Below are positions 24,872 through 33,660 of a DNA stretch of 64,000 nt, in pieces. Made by a program: the position numbers and the translations under genes. Source of the stretch: Methylocella sp. (GTDB lineage: Bacteria; Pseudomonadota; Alphaproteobacteria; Rhizobiales; Beijerinckiaceae); NCBI GenBank assembly GCA_037200525.1, contig JBBCGG010000001.1:4580501-4644500 (forward strand). Reading direction: 5' to 3'. Below the pieces are notes generated by a model. That model did no database searches, was not told the DNA's origin, and worked only from the letters and a program-made list of their open reading frames with translations. Positions within the stretch are counted from its first letter, which is position 1; each line of letters begins with the position of its first letter.

Positions 24872-25702
24872 GCTCAGGACCTATTAAATTTGCCTGAGAT
24901 GTGATTCCTGGTCTCCGCATGGGGAGGCTGGGATGAGTGATTTGTTTTTGTTGGGCGAGCGGCAGATGGCGCGGCTTGCGCCGCATTTTCCTCTGTCGCA
25001 TGGCGTTCCGCGGGTTGACGACCGTCGGGTGGTCAGCGGAATCGTCTATGTGATCCGCAACGGCCTGCAATGGAAAGATGCGCCCAAGGATTACGGGCCG
25101 CACAAGACGCTTTACAATCGCTTCATCCGCTGGAGCCGGCTCGGCGTCTTCGACCGCATATTCGCCGCGCTCGCTGGCGAAGGTCCAAAGCCCGAGCGCA
25201 TCATGATCGACGCCACGCATCTGAAGGCGCATCGCACAGCGGCGAGCCTGCTCAAAAAGGGGCTCTTCCCCGCCGTATCGGGCGCACGAAAGGCGGACTG
25301 AACTCGAAGCTCCACGTCGTTTGCGACGGCGCCGGCAAGCCCCTCGTCATGTTGCTCTCGGAGGGCCAGATGAGCGACCACAAGGGCGCGCGGCTGATGC
25401 TCAAGGCTTTACCGCCCGCTTCAATGTTGATCGCCGACAGGGGCTACGACAGCAACTGGTTCCGCGCCGCGCTGAAGGCCAGGGGCGTCGAGCCCTGCAT
25501 CCCGCCAACCAGAAGCCGCAAGCTTCCCATTGCCTATGACAAGACGCTCTACCGCCAGCGTCACAAAATCGAGAACATGTTCGCCAAGCTCAAGGACTGG
25601 CGGCGCATCGCAACCCGCTATGATCGATGCGCCCACACCTTCTTCTCCGCCATCTGCATCGCAGCCGCCGTCCTCTTCTATCTCAATCAATGAGTCCTGA
25701 GC
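24872..25702 (+). mobile_element. IS5-family element (IS427-like) copy 2 with CTAG duplication
   Basis: An 831-base element. Inverted repeats: GCTCAGGACCTATTAA from 24872 and, reverse complemented from 25702, GCTCAGGACTCATTGA. CTAG target duplications are at 24868-24871 and 25703-25706. It is related to, but clearly a different element from, the copy at 18769 (different ends and a different transposase), yet it uses the same CTAG target. Confidence 0.92.
24933..25693 (+). CDS. IS5/IS427-type transposase, copy 2, in two frames
   Basis: The first frame (24933-25301) starts MSDLFLLGERQMARLAPHFP and includes IMIDATHLKAHR with the first Asp. The second (-1) frame, open to 25693, contains GLNSKLHVVCDGAGKPLVML, ADRGYDSNWFR with the second Asp and HKIENMFAKLKDWRRIATRY with the Glu. 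The change of frame occurs at CTCAAAAAGG (25251-25260), a slippery site. All catalytic residues are present, so the element may be functional. Confidence 0.87.
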
Positions 25703-25815
25703 CTAGACAGCGATGATCGCGCGGCGTGCAACAGGGGCGACACTACGGGCCCCGCCATCAATCAATTGTGTCATCATCTGACAAACACTTGCCTCGAGTC
25801 TGCGGTTCCTCCTTA

Positions 25816-26704
25816 GAGTCCGTTTGACAACTATGGGTGGGTTATCCGGCGGATCAACAAGCCGGCCATAGCGACCTCGATCATGGCGTGAGAGACGTCT
25901 ATCCGGGCCTCGTAGTCTCGGACGAGACGCCTGTGGCGGGTCATCCATCCGAAGGTCCGTTCGACGACCCATCGTCTCGGCAGAATCACGAATGCGGCCT
26001 CGGTACGCCGCACGATCTCGACGGTGAAGTCGAGAAAAGCCGCTTTGTCGAGCAGTCGCTGGCGATCGTAGGCGCTGTCGGCGAACAGGTGTTTGACCCG
26101 CGGCCAGCGTTTTTGGATGGCCTCAAGAACGGCTTGCGCGCCTGTGCTGTCGGCGATATCGGCCGTGGTGAGATTGACCATCAGCAGACGTCCGTCGGCG
26201 TCGACCGCGATATGGCGTTTGCGCCCGACGATCTTCTTGGCGCCGTCGAACCCGCGTGTTCCCTGCGGCGCCGGGGCTTTGACGGACTGGCTGTCGAGCA
26301 CCGCCGCGCTCGGTTCGGCGTTGCGGCCCGTCCGCGCGCGGTCGATCATCAAGGCGACATCGTGAAGGGTGCGAAACATCAGACGCCGGGTCAGGCGGCG
26401 AAACCACCAGTACACCGTCTGCCAGGGCGGGAAGTGAACCGGCAGCATCCGCCACTCACATCCCGACCGCACCAGATACCGGATGGCGTTCAAAACTTCG
26501 CGCAGGTCTGTCCGTCGGGGGCTTCCGGTCGCTCCCGCCTTCGGCAGAAACGGCTCGACCGAAGACCATTCCTCATCAGTCAGGTCGCTCGGATAGCGCT
26601 TCGTCTTCTTCTCAATCTTGGCCATTCGGCCACGGCTCTTGGCTGTCCACATCGAAAGCGTGAATCATAACCAAAGAACCATGTCAAAGTTGTCAAACAG
26701 ACTC
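25816..26704 (-). mobile_element. IS5-family element (IS1031/ISL2-like) with TTA duplication
   Basis: An 889-base element with ends GAGTCCGTTTGACAACT from 25816 and, reverse complemented from 26704, GAGTCTGTTTGACAACT. Target duplication TTA lies at 25813-25815 and 26705-26707. It lies only 110 bases from IS copy 2 and 32 bases before the glycosyltransferase gene, so it may have displaced that gene's native promoter. Confidence 0.92.
25831..26625 (-). CDS. IS5-family transposase (single ORF)
   Basis: A 264-residue DDE transposase starting MAKIEKKTKRYPSDLTDEEW (ATG 26625). It has the DUF4096-type N-terminus (SGCEWRMLPVHFPPWQTVYW) and the catalytic Asp in AVLDSQSVKAP, the Asp in LFADSAYDRQRL and the Glu in WVVERTFGWMTRHRRLVRDY. 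Complete and probably active. It is unlike the two-frame transposases at 18838 and 24933. Confidence 0.92.
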   Translation of the reverse strand: MAKIEKKTKRYPSDLTDEEWSSVEPFLPKAGATGSPRRTDLREVLNAIRYLVRSGCEWRMLPVHFPPWQTVYWWFRRLTRRLMFRTLHDVALMIDRARTGRNAEPSAAVLDSQSVKAPAPQGTRGFDGAKKIVGRKRHIAVDADGRLLMVNLTTADIADSTGAQAVLEAIQKRWPRVKHLFADSAYDRQRLLDKAAFLDFTVEIVRRTEAAFVILPRRWVVERTFGWMTRHRRLVRDYEARIDVSHAMIEVAMAGLLIRRITHP

Positions 26705-26736
26705 TTAGGGCCTGCAGATCAAGGAGATCACGTTCT

Positions 26737-28011
26737 ATGCCCTATAATTTTCTTGTGGCCTCTTGGGGAGGCCCGGGCCACCTCGGCCCGACGCTGACTG
26801 CCGCGCAACAGTTGCGCAGTAAGGGCCATGACGTTCGCTTCATTTCGCGTCCAGACGCGCGCGCCGCAGTGGAGGCCGCCGGATTCGGATTCGTTACTTG
26901 GCGGCGAACGCCTAGCTTCTCACCCATTGCGCCGAACGGCGGCGATCTGCAAAAAGCCTACGATCATCTTCTATTTGGCCCCGCCGCCGCTCGCGCAGCC
27001 GACACGCGGGAAGAAATCGAGAGAACGCCAACCGACGCCCTGCTCGCCGATGTGGGTCTAGTCGGTTCTGGGTCGGCGGCGGAAGCCGCCGGCATACCTT
27101 GCGCGTTGCTCACGCCGACCATTAGCTTGCGGCCTCTGCCAGGCGTGCCCCCGTTGCTCAGCGGCATGCGGCCGCCGCGCACGCCCGAAGAGCGCGCCGA
27201 AGTCGAGGCCGCAAGCAGCCGGTTCGTCGCCGTGATGAATGAGTGGCTGCCAATGCTGAACGAAGCGCGCGCGGGTCAGAGTCTCTCCCCATTAAGCCAT
27301 GTGTTGGAGCTATTTGATCGTCCCGCGCGACTTTTGCTTGCGACTAGCGCGGCGTTCGATTTTCCCGCTGATTACCTTCCCAAGAATGTGAGGTACATCG
27401 GTCCATTATTGGATGCCTCCGACTGGTCTCAGCCCTGGACGTCGCCCTGGCCTCATGGATCGGACCGTCCCCGCGCATTGGTGTCTTTCAGCACCACCGA
27501 TCAAAACCAAGCCGATGCGCTGCAACGCACTGCGAACGCGGTGGCCAATATCGGCATGGACGGGCTTGTGACGGTTGGGCCTGCCTTGGAAGGCGTGACG
27601 CTGAATGCGCCGAAAAACATAACGTTCTTGGCGAGCGCGCCGCATGATGCGGTGATGAAGGAAGTATCATTGGTCGTGACCCACGGTGGTCATGGGACGG
27701 TGAGCCGCGCGCTCTCGCATAGTCTGCCGCTTCTGATCATGCCGATGGGACGCGACCAGGACGACATTGCATTGCGGGTGGAAACCCATGGGGCCGGGCT
27801 GACCTTGCCGCCTGCGGCCTCCGAAACGGAAATCGCCGCGGCGTTGAACCGCCTCCGCAGCGAGCCGCATTTCATGGTCGCCGCACGCCGGTTGGGAAAG
27901 GCCATCGCCGACGATATCAAAGCGAAACGCCTTGTTCTTGAGATGGAGGAGATTGTCGAAGCCCAGCGTTCGATGCGGCCGGACGCCGCCGAGCGCCTGG
28001 TCCAAAGCTGA
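26737..28011 (+). CDS. GT1-family glycosyltransferase (UGT/MGT type)
   Basis: A 424-residue GT-B glycosyltransferase. The N-terminal Rossmann half begins FLVASWGGPGHLGPTLTAAQ, a typical acceptor-domain start. The C-terminal donor-binding half has the GT1 signature VVTHGGHGTVSRALSHSLPL followed by PMGRDQDDIALRVETHGAG. Such enzymes transfer sugars from nucleotide donors to small hydrophobic acceptors (polyketides, carotenoids, lipids, drugs). An AAGGAG ribosome-binding site lies ten bases before the ATG. No acceptor-synthesis genes are adjacent, so the substrate is open. The IS end immediately upstream may drive or disrupt its expression. Confidence 0.85.
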   Translation: MPYNFLVASWGGPGHLGPTLTAAQQLRSKGHDVRFISRPDARAAVEAAGFGFVTWRRTPSFSPIAPNGGDLQKAYDHLLFGPAAARAADTREEIERTPTDALLADVGLVGSGSAAEAAGIPCALLTPTISLRPLPGVPPLLSGMRPPRTPEERAEVEAASSRFVAVMNEWLPMLNEARAGQSLSPLSHVLELFDRPARLLLATSAAFDFPADYLPKNVRYIGPLLDASDWSQPWTSPWPHGSDRPRALVSFSTTDQNQADALQRTANAVANIGMDGLVTVGPALEGVTLNAPKNITFLASAPHDAVMKEVSLVVTHGGHGTVSRALSHSLPLLIMPMGRDQDDIALRVETHGAGLTLPPAASETEIAAALNRLRSEPHFMVAARRLGKAIADDIKAKRLVLEMEEIVEAQRSMRPDAAERLVQS

Positions 28012-28100
28012 GCTTGTCGAAATCAAAAGGACCTCGTTGCTGGATGGCCGCTGGCGCTCAGAGGATGCGCCAGCGGGCGGAACGGTATATAGTGTCGGTC

Positions 28101-29354
28101 ATGATGCTAAAACGCGCATGGGCATATTTGGCGCCGAAGCCCTGGTCCGAAAAAGACCGTAAGGGGCGTTGGATTTTCGCGAGGCTGGCCGTCGCCGCGA
28201 TGCTGCTGCATCTCTTCAGCGGATCGCCGGCGCTAGCGCAAGCTGACCCCTTTGGCTGGTTTACTCACTTGTTTCAAGCCCCGCCCGAGGCGCCGAGCCA
28301 TGTCATGAAGAAGAGGCCGGACATCCATCGGGGCGCCCCGAGACGTTCCTTCTCCGAGCGCGAGCGACCAAGGCCGGCTTGGCGGCCCAGCGGAAGGCCG
28401 AGCGAAAGCGTGGCTGAAAAGCCGCCGGAAAAACCCGCCGTCGCGCCAAGCTATTTCGTGGCGGTGCTCGGCGATAGTCTTGGGCAGATGCTGGGGCAAG
28501 GATTGACCGCGGCGTTCGGCAACCGACCCGAGGTCGCCATCCTGCGCAAGGCGAAGGAAAATACCGGCCTCGTGCGCGACGACTTTTACGATTGGGTGAA
28601 GGCGACGCAGGACTTGCTCGCCAGCAATGAGAAGATCGATTTCGCCGTCATGATGATTGGCAGCAACGACCGGCAAGTTCTCCGCGATGGCAAGGACGCC
28701 CTTGAGCCCCGTTCGCCGCAATGGAACGAGGCCTATGCGCATCGCATCGAGACCATCGCCGGGATGTTCCGCGATAAAAAGATTCCGCTGATATGGGTCG
28801 GCCTGCCGGTTTTAAAAAGCGAGCGTCTATCCGCCGACGCTTCCGCCTTTAACGATCTCTATCGCGAATATGCCGCCAAGGCCGGAGCGACATATGTCGA
28901 TATCTGGGAGGCTTTCGCCACGGAGGGCGGCGAATACAGCGCTCTCGGGCCGGACGTTGATGGTCAGATCGTGCGCCTGCGCGCCGCCGACGGCATCCAT
29001 TTCACCAAGGCCGGCGCGCTCAAGCTGGCGCATTTTGTCGAGCCAGACATCCGGCGCAATCTGGATGAAGTGCTGCCTCCGCCCGCTCAGCCGGACAATC
29101 CCGCGATCTCCGCGCCGGCCGAGGCGAGCCTGCCCCCCGCCGACGGGGCAGCTCCGAGCGAACCTGCGCCGCCGCCGCCAAAACCCCTCGCCGGTCCCAT
29201 CCTGCCTTTGACCGGAGCGGTCCGGGCGCCCGGCGGAGAATTGGCGTCCCGCGCCGTGAATGCTCAGGCCGCGGCCAAACAGACTTTGCGGCAGGACCAG
29301 CAGACTGAACCCAAACCCGGCCGATCCGACGATTTCAGTTGGCCAAGGCCATAA
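28101..29354 (+). CDS. DUF459/SGNH-hydrolase-fold exported protein
   Basis: A 417-residue protein from the ATG at 28101 (the in-frame 28104 ATG is equally possible; upstream codons overlap the glycosyltransferase end and look non-coding). A membrane/signal segment near residues 24-45 ends in ALAQ. A Pro/Arg-rich linker follows, then the SGNH-type domain with block I AVLGDSLGQMLGQ, block III MMIGSNDRQ and block V DGIHFTKAGALKLAHF; the C-terminus is Pro/Ala-rich. This matches DUF459, periplasmic proteins related to SGNH esterases, possibly acting on cell-envelope polysaccharide O-acetyl groups. The exact substrate is unknown. Confidence 0.82.
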   Translation: MMLKRAWAYLAPKPWSEKDRKGRWIFARLAVAAMLLHLFSGSPALAQADPFGWFTHLFQAPPEAPSHVMKKRPDIHRGAPRRSFSERERPRPAWRPSGRPSESVAEKPPEKPAVAPSYFVAVLGDSLGQMLGQGLTAAFGNRPEVAILRKAKENTGLVRDDFYDWVKATQDLLASNEKIDFAVMMIGSNDRQVLRDGKDALEPRSPQWNEAYAHRIETIAGMFRDKKIPLIWVGLPVLKSERLSADASAFNDLYREYAAKAGATYVDIWEAFATEGGEYSALGPDVDGQIVRLRAADGIHFTKAGALKLAHFVEPDIRRNLDEVLPPPAQPDNPAISAPAEASLPPADGAAPSEPAPPPPKPLAGPILPLTGAVRAPGGELASRAVNAQAAAKQTLRQDQQTEPKPGRSDDFSWPRP

Positions 29355-29487
29355 AAGATCTCTTCAAGCAGCAATATTGAAAGTCTGATCGGGAATCCTG
29401 TTCTTGGCGATGGAACAATCCGCACAGCTTAGGCGTTGTGGTCGCAGCTAGGACGAAGCATCGAAGCTGTCGAGCGGGAGTTCCAGG

Positions 29488-30108
29488 ATGTTCCAAATTA
29501 AGAGCACGTTTTTTGTCGTCGCCTCCATGGGGCTGTTGCTGTCAACTGGAGCGTGGGCCTTTGACGCCGGGTCATCGCCAGCTCTTGTGAATGGCGAGGC
29601 TCAGTCAAAGTCCCAGATTCAAAAAGTGAATTTGCCGACAGAGCTCAACCGCGAAATCCCAACGACGCGAACATTGGTCAAAGACCCGACGGAAGAACGC
29701 CCCGGCACGATCACGATCGACACCAAAAATCGCTATCTCTATCTGTCGATGGAGGGCGGCGAGGCGATGCGCTATGACGTCGGCGTCGGCCGCGATGGTT
29801 TCTCCTGGCAAGGCCGCGCTTATATCGGCCGCCGCGCCGAGTGGCCGACCTGGACTCCGCCTTCGGACATGCTGAAGCGCCGTCCTGATCTGCCCAAAGT
29901 CATGCAAGGCGGCATCGAAAATCCGCTCGGCGCCCGCGCAATGTATCTCTACAACAATCACGGCGACACGATGTATCGCATTCACGGCACCAATGAGCCG
30001 GATACGATCGGCCAAGCGGTGTCCTCGGGGTGCATTCGCCTCCTCAACAAAGACATCGTCGATCTCTATGAACGCATCAAGGTCGGTGCGATAGTTGTCG
30101 TTCTTTAA
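29488..30108 (+). CDS. L,D-transpeptidase (YkuD family)
   Basis: A 206-residue exported protein: signal peptide MFQIKSTFFVVASMGLLLST with cleavage after WAF/AFA, a short linker, then a YkuD catalytic domain (about residues 72-206) with the active-site pattern HGTNEPDTIGQAVSSGCIRL, where His, Ser and Cys are all present. Such enzymes make 3-3 peptidoglycan cross-links or anchor lipoproteins in the periplasm. A TPPSDMLKRRPDLPK insert shared with the paralog at 40148 is typical of alphaproteobacterial ErfK-type enzymes. ATG at 29488 follows a GGGAG ribosome-binding site. Confidence 0.9.
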   Translation: MFQIKSTFFVVASMGLLLSTGAWAFDAGSSPALVNGEAQSKSQIQKVNLPTELNREIPTTRTLVKDPTEERPGTITIDTKNRYLYLSMEGGEAMRYDVGVGRDGFSWQGRAYIGRRAEWPTWTPPSDMLKRRPDLPKVMQGGIENPLGARAMYLYNNHGDTMYRIHGTNEPDTIGQAVSSGCIRLLNKDIVDLYERIKVGAIVVVL

Positions 30109-30171
30109 ATTCCAATAGAGTTTTGCATGCGTCAGCGGCCCTTGCGGCCGCTGATTGCGTTTGAGGGCGGC

Positions 30172-31191
30172 TCATTCAGAATTCCCGCGCCCCTGCGCCG
30201 AAATAGATGCGAGGCTCGTCGCAAAACGGTCGGTTCCGACCAACGAACCTGGAACGAAGGCATCGAATGCGGCCCAGAATTGCTCGCGAAAGGAGTCCCT
30301 CTCCATCATTATTTCGTGGCGGGCGTGACGTAGCGTTATGCAGCGTCCGGCCTTGAGTCGGCTGGCGAAAGCCTCCGTCGCCACCGTGTCGACCACGGCG
30401 TCGGAACCGGCCGCGAGAATCAAGACAGGGGTCAGAATCCGGCGCGGATATTCGGCATCCTCGAATCGGCGCATGAGCCTGAAGGCTGCCGCCGCCCAGC
30501 CAATCGTCGGACCGCCAATCGCAAGGTCCGGAGCGACCGCCGCTAATTCTGCGGCGCGGGCGTAGCGGGTCGGATCGGAGGTCAAGACATTCCCTGCGAA
30601 ACGATGCAGGAGGTAGGGTTTGGGGCCGCCGGCCCCTGGCGCGAAGGCGCGCCCGAATCCCACTAGGGCAAGACCCCGCGCGAGCGTGCGCGCGACGCGC
30701 CCGAAGCGGCGCCTCTGCAGGCCGATCATCGGCGCGGTCAAGACGATGCGCTCGAATGCCGAACGGCCGGCGCGGGCCTGCTCCAGAAGAACGGCTCCCC
30801 CCATCGAATGGCCAAGGGCGAAGAACGGCAGCCGTCCAAAGGGTTCAAGGACGTGGCTTCGCAGCGCGTCGAGATCGCGCTGATAGGCCGCAAAATGTGC
30901 GACATGACCTTTAGCTGAATTGGAAACAAGGCGGTCGGAGCGCCCCTGCCCGCGCCAATCCAGCGCGACGACGTCAAAATTCCGATCCAGCAATTGTCCG
31001 ATGACCTCGAAGTATTTTTCGATGAATTCGGCGCGCCCCGGCAGAATCGCAATCGTGCCGGCGCAGGTCCCGGCGCAGCTCCAGCGCGCCGCGCGCAAAT
31101 TTAGCTTGTCCCGCGTCGGGATGCTCATGACAATGGCGCCGGGAGGCGCCGGATTGGCGGCGGTCGTGCAAAGCTCCATCGCATCGCTCAC
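30172..31191 (-). CDS. alpha/beta hydrolase, lysophospholipase (PldB) type
   Basis: About 339 residues. The catalytic nucleophile motif is GHSMGG (in PFFALGHSMGGAVLLEQARA), with the family opening LPGRAEFIEKYFEVIGQL and VALDWRGQGRSDR and a C-terminal LRHARHEIMME carrying the likely catalytic His. This matches the PldB/serine aminopeptidase S33-like lysophospholipases of Rhizobiales. The start is uncertain: GTG at 31191 has a GAGG ribosome-binding site; ATGs at 31179 and 31233 are alternatives. No signal peptide is evident. It converges with the L,D-transpeptidase gene. Confidence 0.82.
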   Translation of the reverse strand: MSDAMELCTTAANPAPPGAIVMSIPTRDKLNLRAARWSCAGTCAGTIAILPGRAEFIEKYFEVIGQLLDRNFDVVALDWRGQGRSDRLVSNSAKGHVAHFAAYQRDLDALRSHVLEPFGRLPFFALGHSMGGAVLLEQARAGRSAFERIVLTAPMIGLQRRRFGRVARTLARGLALVGFGRAFAPGAGGPKPYLLHRFAGNVLTSDPTRYARAAELAAVAPDLAIGGPTIGWAAAAFRLMRRFEDAEYPRRILTPVLILAAGSDAVVDTVATEAFASRLKAGRCITLRHARHEIMMERDSFREQFWAAFDAFVPGSLVGTDRFATSLASISAQGRGNSE

Positions 31192-31424
31192 TTTTATGGC
31201 CTCTATTTCAAGGTCGCCGGTCCGGCGGGACATGCTGACGCTAAAGTCTTGGCAGCAGACTTGACAGTCTTGTTCCGCTTCTTGGCTTTTTGATATCCCA
31301 ATTCTCAAGTTGCGTTCGCTAAAGCCTCTTGCAACGGAAAGCGCGATCCCTACATCAGTCCTGTGCGGGCCGCTTCGGGACGCGCATATGCCGGGACTTG
31401 CTGGATTAGATCCTTAGTCAAGTC

Positions 31425-31471
31425 TCGTGTCGCTTCAAAACGTGTCGCTTCAATTCAAGGAGGATATGCAG
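31425..31471 (+). promoter_or_regulatory. hsp20 leader with possible thermosensor pairing
   Basis: The leader just before the Hsp20 start repeats GTGTCGCTTCAA twice (from 31427 and 31442) and ends with AAGGAGG. A TCGCTT stretch close upstream could pair loosely with the ribosome-binding site, as in ROSE-type RNA thermometers that control hsp20 genes in rhizobia (U(U/C)GCU motif). Pairing was judged by eye only. Confidence 0.3.
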
Positions 31472-31951
31472 ATGCGTCAGTTTGATCTTTCTCCCCTCTA
31501 TCGCTCGACCATAGGGTTTGATCGCCTGTTTAACATGCTCGATCAGGCTGCGGGCCTCGACGCCGCGCCGAGCTACCCGCCGTATGATATCGAACGCACG
31601 GGGGAAGACGCCTATCGAATTTCGATCGCCGTCGCCGGGTTCGCCGAAAAGGAACTTGCTGTCGAGACCAAGGATAACACATTGAGCGTTCGTGGTTTGC
31701 GTTGCCCTCCGAAGGAAGGCGAGCAGACTAAGGCAGAGATGCTCTATCGGGGCATAGCCTCGCGCGCGTTTGAGCGCCGGTTTCAGCTTGCCGATCATGT
31801 TCTCGTAACCAGCGCCAGCCTCGAAAATGGCTTGCTCCATATCGATCTGCTGCGCGAAGTTCCGGAGGCGCGCAAGCCGCGTCAGATTCCGATCGGCACA
31901 TCCCATGCTGAGGCTGGTCCCCAGGTCGTCTCAACGCAAAAAGCTGCGTAA
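31472..31951 (+). CDS. Hsp20/alpha-crystallin small heat shock protein
   Basis: A 159-residue small heat shock protein starting MRQFDLSPLYRSTIGFDRLF; the ATG at 31472 is eight bases after a perfect AAGGAGG. The alpha-crystallin domain covers about residues 37-135 (YPPYDIERTGEDAYRISIAV, then AGFAEKELAVE and ASRAFERRFQLADHV). The C-terminal IPI motif (KPRQIPIG) needed for oligomer assembly is present. It matches the HspA/IbpA-like class A proteins of Rhizobiales. It prevents aggregation of unfolded proteins in the cytoplasm. Monocistronic: a strong terminator follows. Confidence 0.94.
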   Translation: MRQFDLSPLYRSTIGFDRLFNMLDQAAGLDAAPSYPPYDIERTGEDAYRISIAVAGFAEKELAVETKDNTLSVRGLRCPPKEGEQTKAEMLYRGIASRAFERRFQLADHVLVTSASLENGLLHIDLLREVPEARKPRQIPIGTSHAEAGPQVVSTQKAA

Positions 31952-31983
31952 TTCAGCTGGCTCGCTTCAGCGGGTCCCAAAAC

Positions 31984-32011
31984 GGGCGCCTCCATCGGGG
32001 GCGCCTTTTTT
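31984..32011 (+). terminator. intrinsic terminator after hsp20
   Basis: GGCGCC pairs with GGCGCC in GGGCGCCTCCATCGGGGGCG, with extra G-C pairs, followed by CCTTTTTTACG. This is a classic GC stem with a six-T tract, 32 bases after the hsp20 stop. Confidence 0.85.
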
Positions 32012-32054
32012 ACGCTGTCGCCGGCCGAGTCGTCGCCTGCGAAAGGGGACCGTC

Positions 32055-33110
32055 TCAAGCTGCGCTGACCAGACTTATGAACCGCTCCACATCGGCCTCC
32101 GGCGTCGCGAAAGATGTCACCAGCCGGGCGAAAACTTCATCTTCCGCCAGCGGGTCCTCGCCGAAATCGCGGGAGGTCCAATCATAATAATGCACGCCCG
32201 CAGCCCTCAGCGCCGCATGGGTCTTCCGCGGCAAGACCGCGAAAACCTCATTGATCTGGCGCGGCCAAGGCAGCCGCACGCCGGGAGCCTGCGCCAAACC
32301 TTGCGCCAAGCGAATCGCGCGCGCGTTCGCGGTTGAAGCGTTCTCCAGCCAATGGTTGCCGTCGAGATAGGCGATCATTTGCGCGCCGAGAAAACGCCCT
32401 TTCGACATGGTGTGGCCGCTACGCTTGCGTTGAAACGGCAGGGATTGGGCTTTACCCGAATCAAAAACGACCACCGCCTCGCAAGCGAGCGCGCCATTCT
32501 TGGTCGCGCCCAAGGACAGAACGTCGACGCCCGCTTTCCAGCTCATCTGCGCTGGCGTGCAATTCAGGGAGACCAGCGCGTTCGCAAAGCGCGCGCCGTC
32601 CATATGGACGCTGACCCCAGCTTCATGCGCAAGTCTGGCGAGTTCCTCCAGCTCGGCGCGGGTGTAGAGCGTGCCGCATTCGGTCGCCTGCGAAAGCGAC
32701 AAGGCGGAAGGCTGAACCTGTTTCACGGAACCGCGTGGAAAAGCCGCAAACGCCGTGGCGAGATCCGCCGGCGCCATCTTGCCAGCGCGGCCGGGGATGC
32801 CGACAAGTTTGGCTCCGGCCGTGAACATTTCAGGCGCGCCGCATTCATCCTCCATGATATGCGACCCCTTGTGGCAGAAAATCGCTCCCCACGGCGGGCA
32901 GAGCGCGCCCAGCGCCAAAGCATTCGCCGCGGTGCCCGTGGCGACCAGATAAACGGCGACCTCGGTTTCGAAAACGGCGCTGAGACGTTCGGAGGCCTTA
33001 ACGCTAAAAGGATCTTCCCCATACGCCGGAGACGCGCCCGCATTTGCCGCCTTGATCGCCGCGAAGATGGGTTCGCTCACGCCGGCGGTATTGTCGCTGG
33101 TAAAATTCAT
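32055..33110 (-). CDS. ltaE: low-specificity L-threonine aldolase
   Basis: A 351-residue PLP enzyme of the beta-eliminating lyase fold. Motifs: MNFTSDNTAGVSEPIFAAIK at the start, VATGTAANALAL near residue 55, HMDGARFANALVSL near residue 170, and the PLP lysine in LSLGATKNGALACEAVV near residue 205. Length and sequence fit threonine aldolases that split threonine to glycine and acetaldehyde; related activity on other beta-hydroxy amino acids is common. The ATG at 33110 opens directly with conserved sequence. Convergent with hsp20, divergent from gltB. Confidence 0.9.
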   Translation of the reverse strand: MNFTSDNTAGVSEPIFAAIKAANAGASPAYGEDPFSVKASERLSAVFETEVAVYLVATGTAANALALGALCPPWGAIFCHKGSHIMEDECGAPEMFTAGAKLVGIPGRAGKMAPADLATAFAAFPRGSVKQVQPSALSLSQATECGTLYTRAELEELARLAHEAGVSVHMDGARFANALVSLNCTPAQMSWKAGVDVLSLGATKNGALACEAVVVFDSGKAQSLPFQRKRSGHTMSKGRFLGAQMIAYLDGNHWLENASTANARAIRLAQGLAQAPGVRLPWPRQINEVFAVLPRKTHAALRAAGVHYYDWTSRDFGEDPLAEDEVFARLVTSFATPEADVERFISLVSAA

Positions 33111-33660
33111 TCCGATTCAATCCCGCAAAGTAGAGAGGGGCCGGCAAGTTTCGAAAGAGGAACGCCATGCCGCAGGCTCGATAGCATGAACGGCGCGCCG
33201 GCCTCTACGGCAAAGACGCGCAGGCTCACGCTCGAAGGCCAGCGCTCAAAGGCCGTGTCGGACGGCGTATTATTTTGGATTTGCTCCAAAATCGACGGCT
33301 TCCGCCTCTTGTTAACGGCCGCGAAATGCCATATTTTCCTATCCGTATAGGACAGTGCTGCTGACGTGTCTTTTGGAAAGCGGCGCTTGACTTCACGCTC
33401 ACTTCATGGCTTGGCGCTTGCATAGGTTGCGACTATTGCACGGTCGCGCCTATGAAACCCCACAGGTTCGAAGGCCCCTTGGTCGGCGAAGCAACAGGCC
33501 CGCAAAAACTGCGCCAAAGCGATCAAAGGGACCAATGCCGAAACAAAGCGATGCTCTTCAGCGCGCAAGGGCCAAAAACCCGTCAAGATCGCCGAGAGGC
33601 CGGCTTTTGGCGAATGATATCCCCGCCTCATATCTGCGACATGTGTGAGAGAGCTAGATA
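33111..33660. other. divergent promoter region between ltaE and gltB
   Basis: Five hundred and fifty bases without a credible gene. It should hold the ltaE promoter (minus) and the gltB promoter and leader (plus). A small perfect inverted repeat TTTTGGA/TCCAAAA lies at 33273-33279 and 33285-33291. I could not identify a convincing sigma-70 pair or an NtrC/sigma-54 (GG-N10-GC) site by eye. No tRNA was found. Confidence 0.4.
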
